Of a DNA stretch of 64,000 bases, positions 53,184-63,736 are shown piece after piece. The notes beneath the pieces were generated by a model. It was not told where the DNA came from. It worked only from the letters and a program-made list of their open reading frames with translations, and made no database searches. The stretch comes from Bacillus sp. PAMC26568 (GTDB lineage: Bacteria; Bacillota; Bacilli; Bacillales; Bacillaceae), in the NCBI RefSeq assembly GCF_014235785.1, contig NZ_CP060137.1:1488001-1552000 (forward strand), in the 5' to 3' direction. The position numbers were made by a program, and so were the translations under genes. How positions within the stretch are numbered: position 1 is the first letter of the stretch; the number at the start of each line of letters is the position of its first letter.

Positions 53184-53279
53184 TTAATAAAGCCAAGCAG
53201 CTCCAACAATAATCAATAAGATGAAAAGAACAACGATTAAAGCAAAGCCTGAGCCATAATTAAATCCTTTATCTCCCAT
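53184..53279 (-). CDS. YjcZ-family sporulation protein
   Basis: A 31-residue protein, MGDKGFNYGSGFAL followed by a hydrophobic helix IVVLFILLIIVGAAWLY. Gly/Tyr-rich start plus one short membrane segment is the YjcZ-family pattern; members are found in spores, role unknown. AAGGAGGAGC lies about 7 bases before the ATG and a terminator lies some 40 bases past the stop. The rest of the 590-base gap between ypuF and scpA shows nothing else. Confidence 0.8.
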   Translation of the reverse strand: MGDKGFNYGSGFALIVVLFILLIIVGAAWLY

Positions 53280-53497
53280 TTTTGTGCTCCTCCTTAAAGT
53301 AACATACATTTTACATAGGTATCATATGACCGGGTCTGCCCGATTGTTTGGGCGTATATCCCGGTTCTGGCCATTTTTCGGCTAAGTCAAAGATCCGTAA
53401 AAAGGATGTTTGCTGAAAAAATAAGTATTGGACCTGGGACGAGAATGTTCTATACTATAGGGTAGCCGACATGAATGGTACAGAATGAAGTGGTGGG

Positions 53498-54259
53498 ATG
53501 AAGTTGCAATACAAAGTGAAAATCGACGCATTTGAAGGACCTTTGGATCTTCTTTTGCATTTAATCAATACACTGGAGATTGATATATACGATATACCAG
53601 TTGCTGAAATTACAGAGCAGTATATGCTTTATATACATACGATGAAAGAACTGCAGCTTGATGTCGCATCAGAATATCTGGTGATGGCGGCAACCCTCCT
53701 GTCCATTAAAAGCGGAATGCTTCTTCCTAAGCATGAGGAAGAACTGATGGAGGATGAATTTGGCTTCGAACCTGAAGAGGATCCGCGGGATGAACTGATG
53801 AAAAGGCTGATTGAATACCGAAAATACAAAGAGGCAGCTGATGACCTTAGACATATGGAAGAAGAACGCTCACAGGTTTTCACAAAACCGCCAAGTGATT
53901 TAAGTGAGTATGCGGGAGAACCCGTCTTTACGAAAGAATCGATGAATGTATCCATTTATGATATGCTCGGAGCATTTCAAAAGATGATGCGGAGGAAAAA
54001 ACTGCAAAAACCGCTTCAGACAAGAATTGCAAGACAGGAAATACCGATTGATAAACGTATGGATGAAATTCTGGAAGAATTTAGAAGAAATCCGCGGCGC
54101 AGAATGTTTACGGATCTTTTTCCATCGAATCAAAAGGATCATTTAGTCGTCACGTTTCTTGCCATTTTGGAATTGATGAAAAAAAACAGCATCATGATTG
54201 AACAAGAAGAAAATTTTTCAGATATTTATATTCTAGGGAGGTTAGAAAACCTTGGATAA
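53498..54259 (+). CDS. scpA: Segregation and condensation protein A
   Basis: The kleisin of the SMC-ScpAB condensin, bridging the SMC heads. The 253 residues include the N-terminal [12 protein letters not shown] helix that binds the SMC neck, an acidic linker ([16 protein letters not shown], about 85-100) and a C-terminal winged helix ([13 protein letters not shown]). GTGGTGGG precedes the ATG. It overlaps scpB by 8 bases. Confidence 0.96.
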   Translation: MKLQYKVKIDAFEGPLDLLLHLINTLEIDIYDIPVAEITEQYMLYIHTMKELQLDVASEYLVMAATLLSIKSGMLLPKHEEELMEDEFGFEPEEDPRDELMKRLIEYRKYKEAADDLRHMEEERSQVFTKPPSDLSEYAGEPVFTKESMNVSIYDMLGAFQKMMRRKKLQKPLQTRIARQEIPIDKRMDEILEEFRRNPRRRMFTDLFPSNQKDHLVVTFLAILELMKKNSIMIEQEENFSDIYILGRLENLG

Positions 54260-54836
54260 ATGGAAATCCATCATTGAAGCTCTTCTTTTTGCAGCTGGCG
54301 ATGAGGGACTATCAATGAAACAGCTGACGTCAGTTCTGGAAATAGAAGTAGAAACCATAACAGACGTGACGCAGGAATTACAAAATGATTATAAGAAAAA
54401 TCAGCGCGGAATTGAACTCATTGAAGTAGCTGGTGTGTTTCAATTAACGACAAAGAAAAAACATGCAGCTTATTTAAAGAAGCTTGTTGAAACCCCGAAC
54501 CATACAGCCTTATCACAGGCTGCACTTGAAATTCTTGCTATTGTTGCATACCGTCAGCCGATTACAAGAACTGAAATAGAAGATATCCGCGGAGTGAAAT
54601 CAGAACGGCCGCTTCAAACTCTTGTTTCAAAGGTTCTTGTAAAAGAAGTTGGGCGGGCAGAGGGAACCGGAAGAGCGATCTTATATGGAACAACAAAGGA
54701 ATTTCTTGAGTATTTCGGGTTAAAAACCATTAAAGAGCTTCCTCCGCTTCCTGATAAAGTGGATGACGAGTCCTTTAATGAAGAAGCGGATCTCTTTTTT
54801 GAAAATTTCAATCAAACTTTTGAAGAAATCAAATAA
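54252..54836 (+). CDS. scpB: Segregation and condensation protein B
   Basis: The KITE subunit of the SMC condensin, a tandem winged-helix protein that dimerises and binds the ScpA linker. The 194 residues include [15 protein letters not shown] at the N-terminus and [25 protein letters not shown] in the second wing. TTG at 54252 follows AGGGAGGTTAG and overlaps scpA, so translation is probably coupled. Confidence 0.95.
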   Translation: MDKWKSIIEALLFAAGDEGLSMKQLTSVLEIEVETITDVTQELQNDYKKNQRGIELIEVAGVFQLTTKKKHAAYLKKLVETPNHTALSQAALEILAIVAYRQPITRTEIEDIRGVKSERPLQTLVSKVLVKEVGRAEGTGRAILYGTTKEFLEYFGLKTIKELPPLPDKVDDESFNEEADLFFENFNQTFEEIK

Positions 54837-54875
54837 TTTTCACTATTGCATAATAACCTATGATAAAATAAAAAA

Positions 54876-54911
54876 GAACGGGGCAAAGGAATATCTTTGT
54901 TCCTTTTTTTG
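54876..54911 (+). terminator. Terminator of scpAB
   Basis: GGGGCAAAG and CTTTGTTCC pair around GAATAT and are followed by TTTTTTT. Confidence 0.7.
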
Positions 54912-54940
54912 AACGAAAAAGTGCATAGGGGTGCAATTAG

Positions 54941-55345
54941 GTGATTATAAAAAATGGCAGAGGGTATGAGTTAGAGAAAGAGATGCCAAATACATCTGAG
55001 GATTTTTTTAACCGCTCTGAAGTCACGTTTGTTTCAAGCAAGACTGAAAAGACTTTTCATGTTTTATATGTACGGTATTTCGAACAGGTATTCACTGAGC
55101 AAAATGCTGAACTCTTTGCAGGGCAGGATTTACGCCTCAAAGATATTCTGGCGCTTATATGCATCATTCAAAATGAATCACTCTTGATGCGAAAAAGGAT
55201 GTATATAAACACGGAAGAAGAATTCCAGAGTTATCTCAAAGGGATAGATATCCGTGCAGCGCTTATGGCGGCTGATGAAATGAACAGGCATCAAAATGTA
55301 CCCTATAATAAAGTCGTTGAAAAAGTGAAAAACAGCCATACATAA
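54941..55345 (+). CDS. Hypothetical protein between scpB and ypuI
   Basis: A 134-residue soluble, mostly helical, acidic protein starting at GTG (MIIKNGRGYELEKEMP) with a GGGGTG site about 8 bases upstream. No Cys motif, membrane segment or catalytic signature is evident. It stands between scpAB and ypuI, where B. subtilis has no gene that I recall. Normal codon use and length support it as coding; family unknown. Confidence 0.65.
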   Translation: MIIKNGRGYELEKEMPNTSEDFFNRSEVTFVSSKTEKTFHVLYVRYFEQVFTEQNAELFAGQDLRLKDILALICIIQNESLLMRKRMYINTEEEFQSYLKGIDIRAALMAADEMNRHQNVPYNKVVEKVKNSHT

Positions 55346-55378
55346 AAGAAGATCAAGAATTTGAAAGGATGTGTCAGT

Positions 55379-55867
55379 ATGGGAAATACGTTAGTAAAAG
55401 CACAAACAGAACAAGTAGAAGGATTTTTAGGAAATGTCGTAAACGAACTGAATTCGTTTTTGAATCATGCAACAATCTCATCATTTTTGGATGAGACTGC
55501 AGGGGATGAGGCGTATTATGGAGATTTATTCCGCAACTTGAGAAGACTATCTGTTTATTGCGAGGAAGGACTGGAAGCTTGTCACATCGTTCTTCAAAAT
55601 GAGCCGTTCCGAAAACAGGCTGCTGAAAAAGTACTATATAAAATTTATCACCAATGCATTGAGGAGTTTTATAATCCTAAAAATGACGTTTGGTACGAAG
55701 ACAGCCGATCAGCCTATACAGGGAAAAATGCGATTAAATACCGCCACACTGCACCTGATTCATTAAAGGTGATGATTGCATCTTTAGAAAGCGGATTTCA
55801 GGAAATTCGTGAGGAATTGGAATATTACGAGACAGATTACCGCACGAAAATGATCCAGTCGAAGTAA
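55379..55867 (+). CDS. ypuI: YpuI-like protein (DUF3907)
   Basis: A 162-residue soluble helical protein (MGNTLVKAQTEQVEGFLG... to ...TKMIQSK) matching the DUF3907/YpuI family of Bacillus in length, sequence character and place between scpB and dacB. The stretch NPKNDVWYEDSRSAYTG is characteristic. Function is unknown. ATG at 55379 follows GAAAGGATGTG; it may be cotranscribed with the preceding hypothetical gene 33 bases away. Confidence 0.85.
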   Translation: MGNTLVKAQTEQVEGFLGNVVNELNSFLNHATISSFLDETAGDEAYYGDLFRNLRRLSVYCEEGLEACHIVLQNEPFRKQAAEKVLYKIYHQCIEEFYNPKNDVWYEDSRSAYTGKNAIKYRHTAPDSLKVMIASLESGFQEIREELEYYETDYRTKMIQSK

Positions 55868-55878
55868 GTAAAGGATTC

Positions 55879-55907
55879 AGCTCTTTCATCAGGGCTGTTT
55901 TTTTTGT
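55879..55907 (+). terminator. Terminator after ypuI
   Basis: CAGCTC and GGGCTG pair imperfectly around TTTCATCA and are followed by eight T. Confidence 0.55.
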
Positions 55908-56027
55908 GATTTTATAGTTGCTAATTACGCGTACGGTGTTGGTTATCAAGTAGAAGTATAAATAGATTAGAACCAAAATAACGCGATGAGGCTTAATAGA
56001 ATGAGCCCGTTTTTTAGAATTTTACGT

Positions 56028-56055
56028 TCATAACCTTTGTCCACCCGCATAAACT
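56028..56055 (+). promoter_or_regulatory. Sigma-E-like promoter of dacB
   Basis: TCATAAC (56028-56034) and CATAAACT (56048-56055; consensus CATACAnT, one mismatch) are 13 bases apart and about 30 bases upstream of dacB, a sigma-E gene in B. subtilis. Confidence 0.5.
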
Positions 56056-56085
56056 TGTACAAAACAATAAAAGGACGTGGGTGTT

Positions 56086-57240
56086 ATGCGGCAACGGAAA
56101 GCGATAACAGTGATCGTACTCATCTTCTTCTTGCTTTTGTCGGGGTTTCCGCACCATTCTTCTGCTGAAATAGGTGTGAGTGCAAGAAGTGCGATATTAA
56201 TTGAACAAGAATCTGGGAGAATTCTTTTTGAAAAAGACGCCCATACGAAAAGAAGAATTGCCAGCATAACAAAGATTATGACAGCGATACTTGCAATTGA
56301 ATCAGGAAAAATGGAGGAAAAGGTAAAGGTAAGCAATCGTGCGGTACATACAGAGGGGTCGGCTGTATATATACAGGAAGGAGAAAAAATTAAGCTTGAG
56401 GACCTTGTATATGGTCTTATGCTTCGATCCGGGAATGATGCAGCTGTCGCTATAGCAGAGCATGTCGGCGGTAGTGTCGAGGGCTTCGTGCACTTAATGA
56501 ATCAAAAAGCAGCGGAAATCGGCATGATGAACACGGAGTTTGCTAATCCGCATGGACTAGATGATCACGAAAATCATTATTCCACTGCTTATGACATGGC
56601 GATTCTGACACGATACGCCATGGAAAATCCGATGTACCGAACAATTCAGGGGACAAAAGTTCATCGAGCACCAAATCCGAATGAGCAATGGGACAGGGTA
56701 TGGAAAAATAAAAATAAACTGCTGACAAGCTTATATGAATACAGCACAGGCGGAAAAACGGGTTATACGAAACGGGCTAAGCGCACTCTTGTTTCGACTG
56801 CATCTAAAGATGGAATGGATCTGGTGGCAGTGACAATTGATGCGTCAGATGATTGGAATGATCATATCGGGATGTTTAACATGGGCTTCAGCGATTATGA
56901 CTTATTTAAAATAAAAGAAGCAGGGACCTTAAAAGATATCAAAGATAAAATGTATAAAAATAAATTGTTTATTAAAAGGGATGTTTTTTATCCGTTAACA
57001 GAAGAGGAAGAAGATAGGCTTAAAATCAATGTCTCTCTGATAAAACCTGAAAAAAGCTGGCACGATCCTGAGGATGTTCCGAACGTTGTCGGTAAAATGA
57101 CTTTTATTGTTGAGGATGAAAGAGTGGACGAAGTACCCATTTATTTTGATAATGGGCTGACGAATAAACCAAATGCTGCAATTTGGGAGAAGTTCCGCAA
57201 GTTATTTTTCATTGGTGCAGGTTTCATCCATTATGATTAA
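56086..57240 (+). CDS. dacB: Sporulation D-alanyl-D-alanine carboxypeptidase DacB
   Basis: Secreted PBP5* that lowers cross-linking of spore cortex peptidoglycan. The 384-residue protein has a signal peptide (about 1-27), nucleophile Ser in SITK (60-63), SGND, and the KTG motif in TGGKTGYT. Two HENHYS-region residues match the family. ATG at 56086 is chosen to align with B. subtilis DacB (MR...); a GTG at 56077 overlaps the AAGGA site. The stop overlaps spmA by 8 bases, making dacB-spmA-spmB one operon. Confidence 0.94.
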   Translation: MRQRKAITVIVLIFFLLLSGFPHHSSAEIGVSARSAILIEQESGRILFEKDAHTKRRIASITKIMTAILAIESGKMEEKVKVSNRAVHTEGSAVYIQEGEKIKLEDLVYGLMLRSGNDAAVAIAEHVGGSVEGFVHLMNQKAAEIGMMNTEFANPHGLDDHENHYSTAYDMAILTRYAMENPMYRTIQGTKVHRAPNPNEQWDRVWKNKNKLLTSLYEYSTGGKTGYTKRAKRTLVSTASKDGMDLVAVTIDASDDWNDHIGMFNMGFSDYDLFKIKEAGTLKDIKDKMYKNKLFIKRDVFYPLTEEEEDRLKINVSLIKPEKSWHDPEDVPNVVGKMTFIVEDERVDEVPIYFDNGLTNKPNAAIWEKFRKLFFIGAGFIHYD

Positions 57241-57826
57241 TATCATTTGGGTTGGACTGACAATCATCGGGATTATCTTTGCGATGATAAATGGGACGAT
57301 GGAGCAAGTGAATGCAGCCGTTTTTAAAGGTGCAAAAGATGCTGTCACCATCAGCATCGGTTTGATCAGTGTTCTTGTTTTTTGGCTTGGATTAATGAAA
57401 GTTGCTGAAAAAGCAGGATTGCTTGAAAAACTTGGACAATTATTCAAACCATTTGTCAGTAAACTGTTTCCGGAGATTCCGGCAGAACATCCGGCAATGG
57501 GCTATATTCTATCAAATATGATTGCAAATCTCTTTGGACTGGGAAATGCAGCAACCCCGCTTGGAATAAAAGCGATGGAACAAATGAAGAAATTAAATGG
57601 CGATAAGCCGGTTGCCAGCAGATCGATGATTACTTTTTTGGCTGTTAATACATCAAGCATTACACTGATTCCAACGACGGTTATTTCTGTCAGGATGACA
57701 TATGGGTCAAACTCTCCGACAGATATTGTTGGCCCTACGTTGCTTGCAACAATTATTTCAGCAATAGGCGCCATTCTGATTGACCGCTATTTCTACCATA
57801 GGAGAATGCGGAAGGAGCGAAAATAG
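57233..57826 (+). CDS. spmA: Spore maturation protein A
   Basis: A 197-residue polytopic membrane protein of the nucleoside-recognition (Gate) domain family, needed for proper spore core dehydration in B. subtilis. Hydrophobic helices alternate with short loops; NLFGLGNAATPLGIKAM and FLAVNTSSITLIP are the Gate signatures. ATG at 57233 lies inside the end of dacB. spmB follows one base after its stop. Confidence 0.94.
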   Translation: MINIIWVGLTIIGIIFAMINGTMEQVNAAVFKGAKDAVTISIGLISVLVFWLGLMKVAEKAGLLEKLGQLFKPFVSKLFPEIPAEHPAMGYILSNMIANLFGLGNAATPLGIKAMEQMKKLNGDKPVASRSMITFLAVNTSSITLIPTTVISVRMTYGSNSPTDIVGPTLLATIISAIGAILIDRYFYHRRMRKERK

Positions 57827-57827
57827 A

Positions 57828-58355
57828 ATGGGTATGATCAGTTTAATCTCGTTATGGATGATCCCGCTGATTATCGGATTTATTCTGCTATATGGCACAT
57901 TCAAAAAAGTGCCGACATATGAAACATTTGTTGAAGGAGGAAAAGAAGGGATCGATATCGCTTTTTCCATCATTCCGTATTTAGTAGGAATGCTCGTTGC
58001 CATTACGATTTTCAGAGCTTCAGGGGCCCTTGAATTTTTTGTCGGGATGATGAAGCCTGCTTTAGATGCAATCAGGGTGCCAAGCGAGATTGTACCGCTG
58101 GCTTTTATCAGACCCATATCGGGTACTGCTGCCCTAGGCATGACAACAGACTTAATTTCCGCGTATGGCCCCGATTCTTTTATTGGAAGACTTGCTGCGG
58201 TTATGCAAGGGAGCACAGATACGACTCTGTATATTCTGACCGTGTATTTTGGAGCAGTTGGAGTGAAAAAAATGGGTGATGCGCTTAAGGTAGGCCTGCT
58301 TGCTGATCTTATGGGGATTATTGCTTCAATCGTAATAGTCATGATGCTTTTTTAA
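57828..58355 (+). CDS. spmB: Spore maturation protein B
   Basis: A 175-residue membrane protein, paralogous partner of SpmA with the same Gate fold (FIRPISGTAALGMTTDLIS; MQGSTDTTLYILTVYFGAVG). SpmA and SpmB act together in core dehydration. ATG at 57828 follows AAGGAG at a rather long distance; translational coupling to spmA is likely. MISLISLW two codons later is an alternative start. Confidence 0.93.
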   Translation: MGMISLISLWMIPLIIGFILLYGTFKKVPTYETFVEGGKEGIDIAFSIIPYLVGMLVAITIFRASGALEFFVGMMKPALDAIRVPSEIVPLAFIRPISGTAALGMTTDLISAYGPDSFIGRLAAVMQGSTDTTLYILTVYFGAVGVKKMGDALKVGLLADLMGIIASIVIVMMLF

Positions 58356-58361
58356 TAAGAT

Positions 58362-58396
58362 GAGAGAGGCTGCCTATGTTTAGGCAGCTTCTTTAT
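58362..58396 (+). terminator. Terminator of dacB-spmAB
   Basis: GAGGCTGCCTA and TAGGCAGCTTC pair around TGTT and are followed by TTTATG. The T-run is short. Confidence 0.55.
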
Positions 58397-58416
58397 GTTG
58401 TGCAGAAAATAAGGTT

Positions 58417-58521
58417 ATCTCTGTCCAGCTCCTCGACCATAACAAAAAAAGTCAAACCCGAACTTTTCTGCCGGATTCTTTTATGTCATGCCTGCGCTAA
58501 ACGGGCGCTTGCGCTTTTCTT
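58417..58521 (+). repeat. Dispersed repeat between spmB and rluB
   Basis: CTGTCCAGCTCCTCGACC, CCCGAACTTTTCTGCCGGATTC, TGTCATGCCTGCGCTAAACG and GGCGCTTGCGCTTTTCTT match the family, especially the copies at 12818 and 28036. It lies between codirectional genes and ends in a terminator-like stem plus T. Confidence 0.82.
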
Positions 58522-58660
58522 ATAAACATCAAAACTTTTTGCTCATTTGCTCCCCTTTTATGAGATAATAGGACTTCATGCAATTTTTCACAAAGGATCG
58601 TTTTAATGGAAACTTGTATAAAAAAATGATAAGAAGTAAGATGTTAACGAGGTGAAAGAA

Positions 58661-59386
58661 ATGGAACGTTTACAAAAAGTGATAGCTCATGCAGGTCTTG
58701 CATCAAGAAGAAAGGCAGAGGAGCTTATTTTAGAAGGCAAGGTAACGGTGAACGGTAAAGTTGTAAGAGAGCTTGGAATCAAAGTTTCTGGAAATGACCG
58801 TGTAGAAGTGGCCGGGGTTCCAGTTGAAAAAGAAGAACCCGTTTATTTTATTCTATATAAACCGCGCGGCGTGATTTCAGCTGCAATCGACGATAAAGGC
58901 AGAAAAACAGTAACTGACTTTTTCCCGCAAATAAAGGAACGCATCTATCCGGTTGGAAGACTTGATTATGATACGTCCGGCATCATCATTATGACCAACG
59001 ACGGTGATTTTGCTAACCTCCTTATGCACCCAAGCAGTGAAGTAGAGAAAACGTATGTTGCTAAAGTGAAAGGAATTCCTATCCGCGAAAAATTAAAAGC
59101 GCTTGAAAAAGGCATCATGCTCGAAGACGGGAAAACAGCACCGGCAAAAGTGAAGTTCGTTTCTTTGGATAAAAAGAAGCAAACAAGCATAATTGAGCTG
59201 ACCATTCACGAAGGCAGAAACCGTCAAGTCCGCCGCATGTTTGAGGCGATTGGCCATCCTGTGTTAAAGCTCAAGCGTGAAACGTATGGTTTTCTCGACT
59301 TAAAAGGATTAAAAACGGGAGACGGCCGGGAATTATCTCCGCATGAAGTAAAACAGCTGAGATCATTGGCTAAATTCGGAAAGTAA
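58661..59386 (+). CDS. rluB: 23S rRNA pseudouridine synthase B
   Basis: Converts a uridine of 23S rRNA (position 2605-type) to pseudouridine. The 241 residues have an N-terminal S4 RNA-binding domain (RLQKVIAHAGLASRRKAEELI, read with a short break, about 3-47) and the RsuA/RluB-type catalytic domain with Asp in PVGRLDYDTSG; HEGRNRQVRRM completes the site. ATG at 58661 follows GAGGTGAAAG. In B. subtilis it is the gene just before resA. Confidence 0.95.
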   Translation: MERLQKVIAHAGLASRRKAEELILEGKVTVNGKVVRELGIKVSGNDRVEVAGVPVEKEEPVYFILYKPRGVISAAIDDKGRKTVTDFFPQIKERIYPVGRLDYDTSGIIIMTNDGDFANLLMHPSSEVEKTYVAKVKGIPIREKLKALEKGIMLEDGKTAPAKVKFVSLDKKKQTSIIELTIHEGRNRQVRRMFEAIGHPVLKLKRETYGFLDLKGLKTGDGRELSPHEVKQLRSLAKFGK

Positions 59387-59485
59387 GCCCTTTAATTTTC
59401 ACATAAACTTCAAATTATCAAGAAAACGTTTGAAATAAACAGTGATATAATGAGTTGAAATGCATGAGATATGGGAGAGTTTTTA

Positions 59486-60007
59486 ATGAAAAAAAGACGG
59501 TTGCTCATGAGATCGATCATCCTTTTCGTGTTGGTCGCTGCGCTTGGATATACACTGTATACGAATTTTTTTTCAAGCAAGGAAAAAGTAAAGGCTGGAA
59601 GCGAAGCCCCTGATTTTGTTTTAACAGACATTAACGGGGAAAAGCATCAGCTTTCAGATTACAAAGGGAAAGGCGTATTCCTTAATTTCTGGGGTACTTG
59701 GTGCGAACCGTGCAAACGCGAGATGCCCTACATGCAAAATCAATATGACTACTATAAAAACCAAGGTGTAGAGGTACTTGCCGTCAACATCGCAGAATCA
59801 AAGATTGCCGTTCAAAATTTTACAGATACATATGATTTATCTTTTCCTGTCGTACTGGATAAAGATCGACAAGTGTTAGATGCATACGGAGTTGTACCTC
59901 TTCCGACTACATTCCTGATTGATAAAGATGGAAAAGTAGTGAAAATTATCACTGGCCAAATGACTGAGCGGATGGTCAGAGATTACATGGAATCAATCAA
60001 GCCGTAA
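59486..60007 (+). CDS. resA: Thiol-disulfide oxidoreductase ResA
   Basis: Membrane-anchored thioredoxin-like protein on the outer face that reduces the haem-binding Cys of apocytochrome c. The 173 residues begin with a basic N-terminus and one helix (about 9-29), then the redox motif WCEPC (Cys73, Cys76), which is the typical ResA CEPC, and the cis-Pro in [11 protein letters not shown] at 59486 follows GGGAGAG. First gene of resABCDE. Confidence 0.95.
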   Translation: MKKRRLLMRSIILFVLVAALGYTLYTNFFSSKEKVKAGSEAPDFVLTDINGEKHQLSDYKGKGVFLNFWGTWCEPCKREMPYMQNQYDYYKNQGVEVLAVNIAESKIAVQNFTDTYDLSFPVVLDKDRQVLDAYGVVPLPTTFLIDKDGKVVKIITGQMTERMVRDYMESIKP

Positions 60008-60023
60008 ACGGGGAGTTTTCATC

Positions 60024-61667
60024 ATGAAAGAAGTGAAATGCAAGTGCGGTCACAGCAATCCGCACGGGACGGTTCTTTGTGAATCTTGCGGTCGTAAGGT
60101 CGGAGAAGAGGAAGAGAAGCAAACCGTACCTGGTAAACTATTGGATATGAAATATGATGGAAGTGCCAGACGCTCACAGACATACAAGAAGACGCCAATC
60201 GATAAGATTTGGAACTTCTTTTCGTCTGTTAAAGTTGGCATCTGGATTATTGTCCTGATTTTAATTGCGTCAGCAATTGGCACCATTCTGCCGCAAGTAA
60301 TGTACATACCGCCAAATGTGACGCCAAAAGAGTTTTACCGTGAGGAATATGGTGTCATTGGCCAGCTCTATTTTCAAATGGGCTTTCATGAATTATTCAG
60401 TTCCTGGTGGTACATGATTTTGATCGGTGCCCTTGCAGCATCACTTGTCATTGCAAGCCTGGACCGATTTATTCCTCTTTATCGTGCATTAAAAAAACAG
60501 GGCGTGACTCGCCACGAAAGTTTTATGCGCAGGCAGCGGCTATTCAGTGAAACAAGTTCTGTCCAGGATGCTGATAAACAACTGGTACATATCAAAGAAG
60601 GCTTGAAGAGAAAACGCTATCATGTCAGAGAAGAAAACGGAAATTTACTGGCGGAAAAAAACAGGTTCTCAAGATGGGGACCTTACGTCAATCATATCGG
60701 CCTTATTATTTTCCTATTTGGCGCCATGCTTCGGTTTGTGCCTGGCATGTACGTGGATGATGTCATTTGGATACGCGAAGGCGAAACAAATGTGATTCCA
60801 GGTACAGATGGTCAATATTTTCTGAAAAGCGATTCGTTTATTATGGAAACGTATCAAAAGAAAAATGAAGATGAAGTCTTTCAGGATGCCCTTACGAGAG
60901 TGGGCGATGGGAACGTTGTGAAAAATTATCAGACGAATGTAACCCTGTATGAACGCAAAGGCGAGACAGTGATTGGAGCAGAGCCTGAGCTGCAAAAAGT
61001 GAAGGACGGCGAAATAAAGGTGAATCAGCCGCTCAAGCATGATTCATATGCACTGTATCAGGTCGATTATAAGCTGAATGAATTAAATAAAATGACATTC
61101 AGTTTAGTAGACAAAGAGACAGAAGAAAACTTCGGCCAGCTGACGATTGACCTGCTCGACCCGCAAAAGGATTTTGATTTGGGCAATGGCTATAAAGTTG
61201 AAGTAGCGAGCTACCTCCCTGATTTCTATTTTAACAGCGAGGGTGAACCGGCTACGAAAACAAGAATTCCTGATAATCCTGCCTTTGTTTTTAAAATGAT
61301 TTCACCTGATAATCCTAAAGGGGAGACAAGCTTTGTCGCCATTCAGCAAACGATTGAGCCGAATGAGGACAATCAGCTGAAAATGAAGTTTGAAGGGGTT
61401 GAAACGAAGAATTTATCAGCCCTTACCGTTCGGAAAGACAACACACTTTGGTTTCTTGGACTTGGCGGAGCCATTTTCATGATTGGAGTTACTCAAGGTA
61501 TGTATTGGAACCATCGCCGCATTTGGATCAGACGCAGCGGAGAAGGCATTCTTTTAGCCGGACATACGAATAAAAACTGGTATGGCATTAAAAATGAGAT
61601 TGATTCTGTGCTTGAAGGAACGATGATTGAAAAGCCGATCGATCAGTCAGACGAGAAAAAAGACTAG
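60024..61667 (+). CDS. resB: Cytochrome c biogenesis protein ResB (Ccs1)
   Basis: System II cytochrome c assembly: with ResC it exports haem and ligates it to apocytochrome c. The 547 residues start with a cytosolic zinc ribbon (CKCGHSN...CESCGRK, residues 4-25), then helices at about 72-90 and 130-148, a third near 210, a large external domain, and a last helix near 480. GGGGAG precedes the ATG, 16 bases after resA. The overlap with resC's frame confirms operon structure. Confidence 0.95.
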   Translation: MKEVKCKCGHSNPHGTVLCESCGRKVGEEEEKQTVPGKLLDMKYDGSARRSQTYKKTPIDKIWNFFSSVKVGIWIIVLILIASAIGTILPQVMYIPPNVTPKEFYREEYGVIGQLYFQMGFHELFSSWWYMILIGALAASLVIASLDRFIPLYRALKKQGVTRHESFMRRQRLFSETSSVQDADKQLVHIKEGLKRKRYHVREENGNLLAEKNRFSRWGPYVNHIGLIIFLFGAMLRFVPGMYVDDVIWIREGETNVIPGTDGQYFLKSDSFIMETYQKKNEDEVFQDALTRVGDGNVVKNYQTNVTLYERKGETVIGAEPELQKVKDGEIKVNQPLKHDSYALYQVDYKLNELNKMTFSLVDKETEENFGQLTIDLLDPQKDFDLGNGYKVEVASYLPDFYFNSEGEPATKTRIPDNPAFVFKMISPDNPKGETSFVAIQQTIEPNEDNQLKMKFEGVETKNLSALTVRKDNTLWFLGLGGAIFMIGVTQGMYWNHRRIWIRRSGEGILLAGHTNKNWYGIKNEIDSVLEGTMIEKPIDQSDEKKD

Positions 61668-61686
61668 TCATAGAGGAGGAAAAGGT

Positions 61687-62862
61687 GTGGCGGCTTTAAG
61701 CAGTAATTTGCTATTTGCAGCTTTCATTTTATATTTGACTGCGACATTTCTCTTTGGCGGAGCGATTCGCGATAAGAGAAAGGAATACAAAAAGCCAAGT
61801 AAATGGGCGTCTGCAGGTATTGCTATCACCATTCTGGCTTTTGCAGCACAAGTTGGCTATTTTATTACAAGATGGATTGCTTCTGGACATGCTCCGGTCA
61901 GTAATCTATTTGAATTTACTACATTCTTTGGCATGATGCTTGTTCTTGCATTCATAGTTCTCTACTTTATTTATAAAGTATCCATTTTAGGACTTTTTAC
62001 ACTGCCGGTTGCATTGCTGCTGATTGCTTATGCCAGTATGTTTCCGACAGATATCTCACCATTGATTCCTGCTCTTCAAAGCAGCTGGCTTCATATTCAT
62101 GTAACAACAGCTGCACTTGGACAGGCGATTCTCGCCATAAGCTTTATTGCAGGTGTGATTTACCTGATCAGAGCAGTAGATCAGACAAAAAACTCTAAGA
62201 AAACATTCTGGCTGGAAGTTGTCATGTATACACTTGTTGCTACTATTGCCTTTATAGCCATTACCAGTACCTTCAGATTAATGGACTATGAAGCAGTTTA
62301 TAAATGGACCGACAAAAATGAGCAGAATGCTGAAATGGTTTATAATATGCCGGCCCTGGTAGGACCGCATCAAGGTGAACTTTTAACAGAAGGCAAAATG
62401 GAAGCTTTCTTTGAAGTTCCCGCTTTAATTTCTGCCAGAAAGTTAAATACCGTAATCTGGTCTATCGGCACTGGCTTACTATTATACGGAGCGATCCGTT
62501 TAATCCTGAGAAAGAGAATCTCAGCTTTCCTTCAGCCTCTCACGAGAAATGTCAATCTTGATTTAGTAGATGAAATCGGGTATCGATCCGTAACGATTGG
62601 CTTTCCGGTCTTCACATTGGGCGCTCTTATATTTGCAATGATTTGGGCGCAAATTGCATGGACACGCTTTTGGGGCTGGGATCCTAAAGAAGTCTGGGCT
62701 CTTATCACATGGCTGTTCTATGCTGCATACTTGCATTTGCGTCTTTCAAAAGGCTGGCAAGGCGAGAAATCAGCCTGGCTTGCAGTTATCGGGTTTGCAA
62801 TCATCATGTTTAACTTGATATTTGTCAATCTTGTCATTGCCGGATTGCATTCCTACGCTTAG
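61687..62862 (+). CDS. resC: Cytochrome c biogenesis protein ResC (CcsA)
   Basis: Haem-handling membrane partner of ResB. The 391 residues have about eight hydrophobic helices, the tryptophan-rich WWD-type motif [11 protein letters not shown] near residue 335, and flanking His residues (SWLHIHV; LHLRLSK) able to ligate haem. GTG at 61687, 6 bases after GAGGAGGA, is chosen; the open frame upstream is the end of resB. A terminator follows, so resDE also has its own start. Confidence 0.94.
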   Translation: MAALSSNLLFAAFILYLTATFLFGGAIRDKRKEYKKPSKWASAGIAITILAFAAQVGYFITRWIASGHAPVSNLFEFTTFFGMMLVLAFIVLYFIYKVSILGLFTLPVALLLIAYASMFPTDISPLIPALQSSWLHIHVTTAALGQAILAISFIAGVIYLIRAVDQTKNSKKTFWLEVVMYTLVATIAFIAITSTFRLMDYEAVYKWTDKNEQNAEMVYNMPALVGPHQGELLTEGKMEAFFEVPALISARKLNTVIWSIGTGLLLYGAIRLILRKRISAFLQPLTRNVNLDLVDEIGYRSVTIGFPVFTLGALIFAMIWAQIAWTRFWGWDPKEVWALITWLFYAAYLHLRLSKGWQGEKSAWLAVIGFAIIMFNLIFVNLVIAGLHSYA

Positions 62863-62936
62863 GCGCCACTAAAGCTAGTAAAAACAGTAAAGTCTTATTA
62901 TAAGTTTCACTTCATGATACTTCTTACATTTAAAAG

Positions 62937-62972
62937 AAAGCCTTCACTCCATATAAAGTGAAGGTTTTTTGG
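62937..62972 (+). terminator. Terminator between resABC and resDE
   Basis: CCTTCACT and AGTGAAGG pair around CCATATAA and are followed by TTTTTT. Some read-through into resDE is likely, as in B. subtilis. Confidence 0.8.
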
Positions 62973-63013
62973 TAAGATAATCATATAGGATAATTCGGAG
63001 GAGGAGACACACG

Positions 63014-63736
63014 ATGGAAAATAACAATAACTATAAAATTCTGGTCGTTGATGACGAGGATCGAATTAGAAGACTTTTAAAAATGTACTTAGAGAGAGAA
63101 AACTACCAAATTGAAGAAGCAGACAACGGCAATGATGCCCTTGAAATGGCTTTGTCAGCTGAATATGACTTAATTCTGCTTGATTTGATGATGCCTGGTA
63201 TGGATGGGATTGAAGTCTGCCGCCAGCTGCGCCTGAAAAAAGCGACACCTATCATCATGCTGACAGCAAAGGGTGAGGAAGTAAACAGAGTCCAAGGCTT
63301 TGAAGTCGGCACAGATGACTACATTGTGAAGCCTTTCAGCCCTAGAGAAGTTGTCTTGAGAGTAAAAGCTCTGCTAAGAAGATCATCAACAACCTCTTTC
63401 CTGAAAACAGAAACGAAAGCGAAGAATGTGATTGTTTTTCCTCATCTATCAATTGATCATGACGCACACCGTGTGACAGCAGACGGCAAAGAAGTGAGTT
63501 TAACTCCAAAAGAGTATGAATTGCTGTATTTCCTCGCGAAAACACCTGATAAAGTTTATGACCGCGAAAAATTATTAAAAGAAGTGTGGCAATATGAATT
63601 TTTTGGTGATTTAAGAACGGTAGACACCCATGTAAAACGCCTGAGAGAAAAATTAAGCAAAGTTTCGCCTGATGCAGCCTCCATGATCGTAACTGTATGG
63701 GGAGTAGGCTACAAATTTGAGGTCGGCAGTGAATGA
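63014..63736 (+). CDS. resD: Response regulator ResD
   Basis: OmpR-family regulator of genes for anaerobic and nitrate/nitrite respiration and for the res operon itself. The 240 residues comprise a receiver domain with Asp13/Asp14, the phospho-acceptor Asp57 in [10 protein letters not shown] and Lys in VKPFSPRE, then a C-terminal winged helix ([23 protein letters not shown]). GGAGGAGG precedes the ATG. Its stop overlaps the resE start (ATGATG). Confidence 0.95.
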   Translation: MENNNNYKILVVDDEDRIRRLLKMYLERENYQIEEADNGNDALEMALSAEYDLILLDLMMPGMDGIEVCRQLRLKKATPIIMLTAKGEEVNRVQGFEVGTDDYIVKPFSPREVVLRVKALLRRSSTTSFLKTETKAKNVIVFPHLSIDHDAHRVTADGKEVSLTPKEYELLYFLAKTPDKVYDREKLLKEVWQYEFFGDLRTVDTHVKRLREKLSKVSPDAASMIVTVWGVGYKFEVGSE

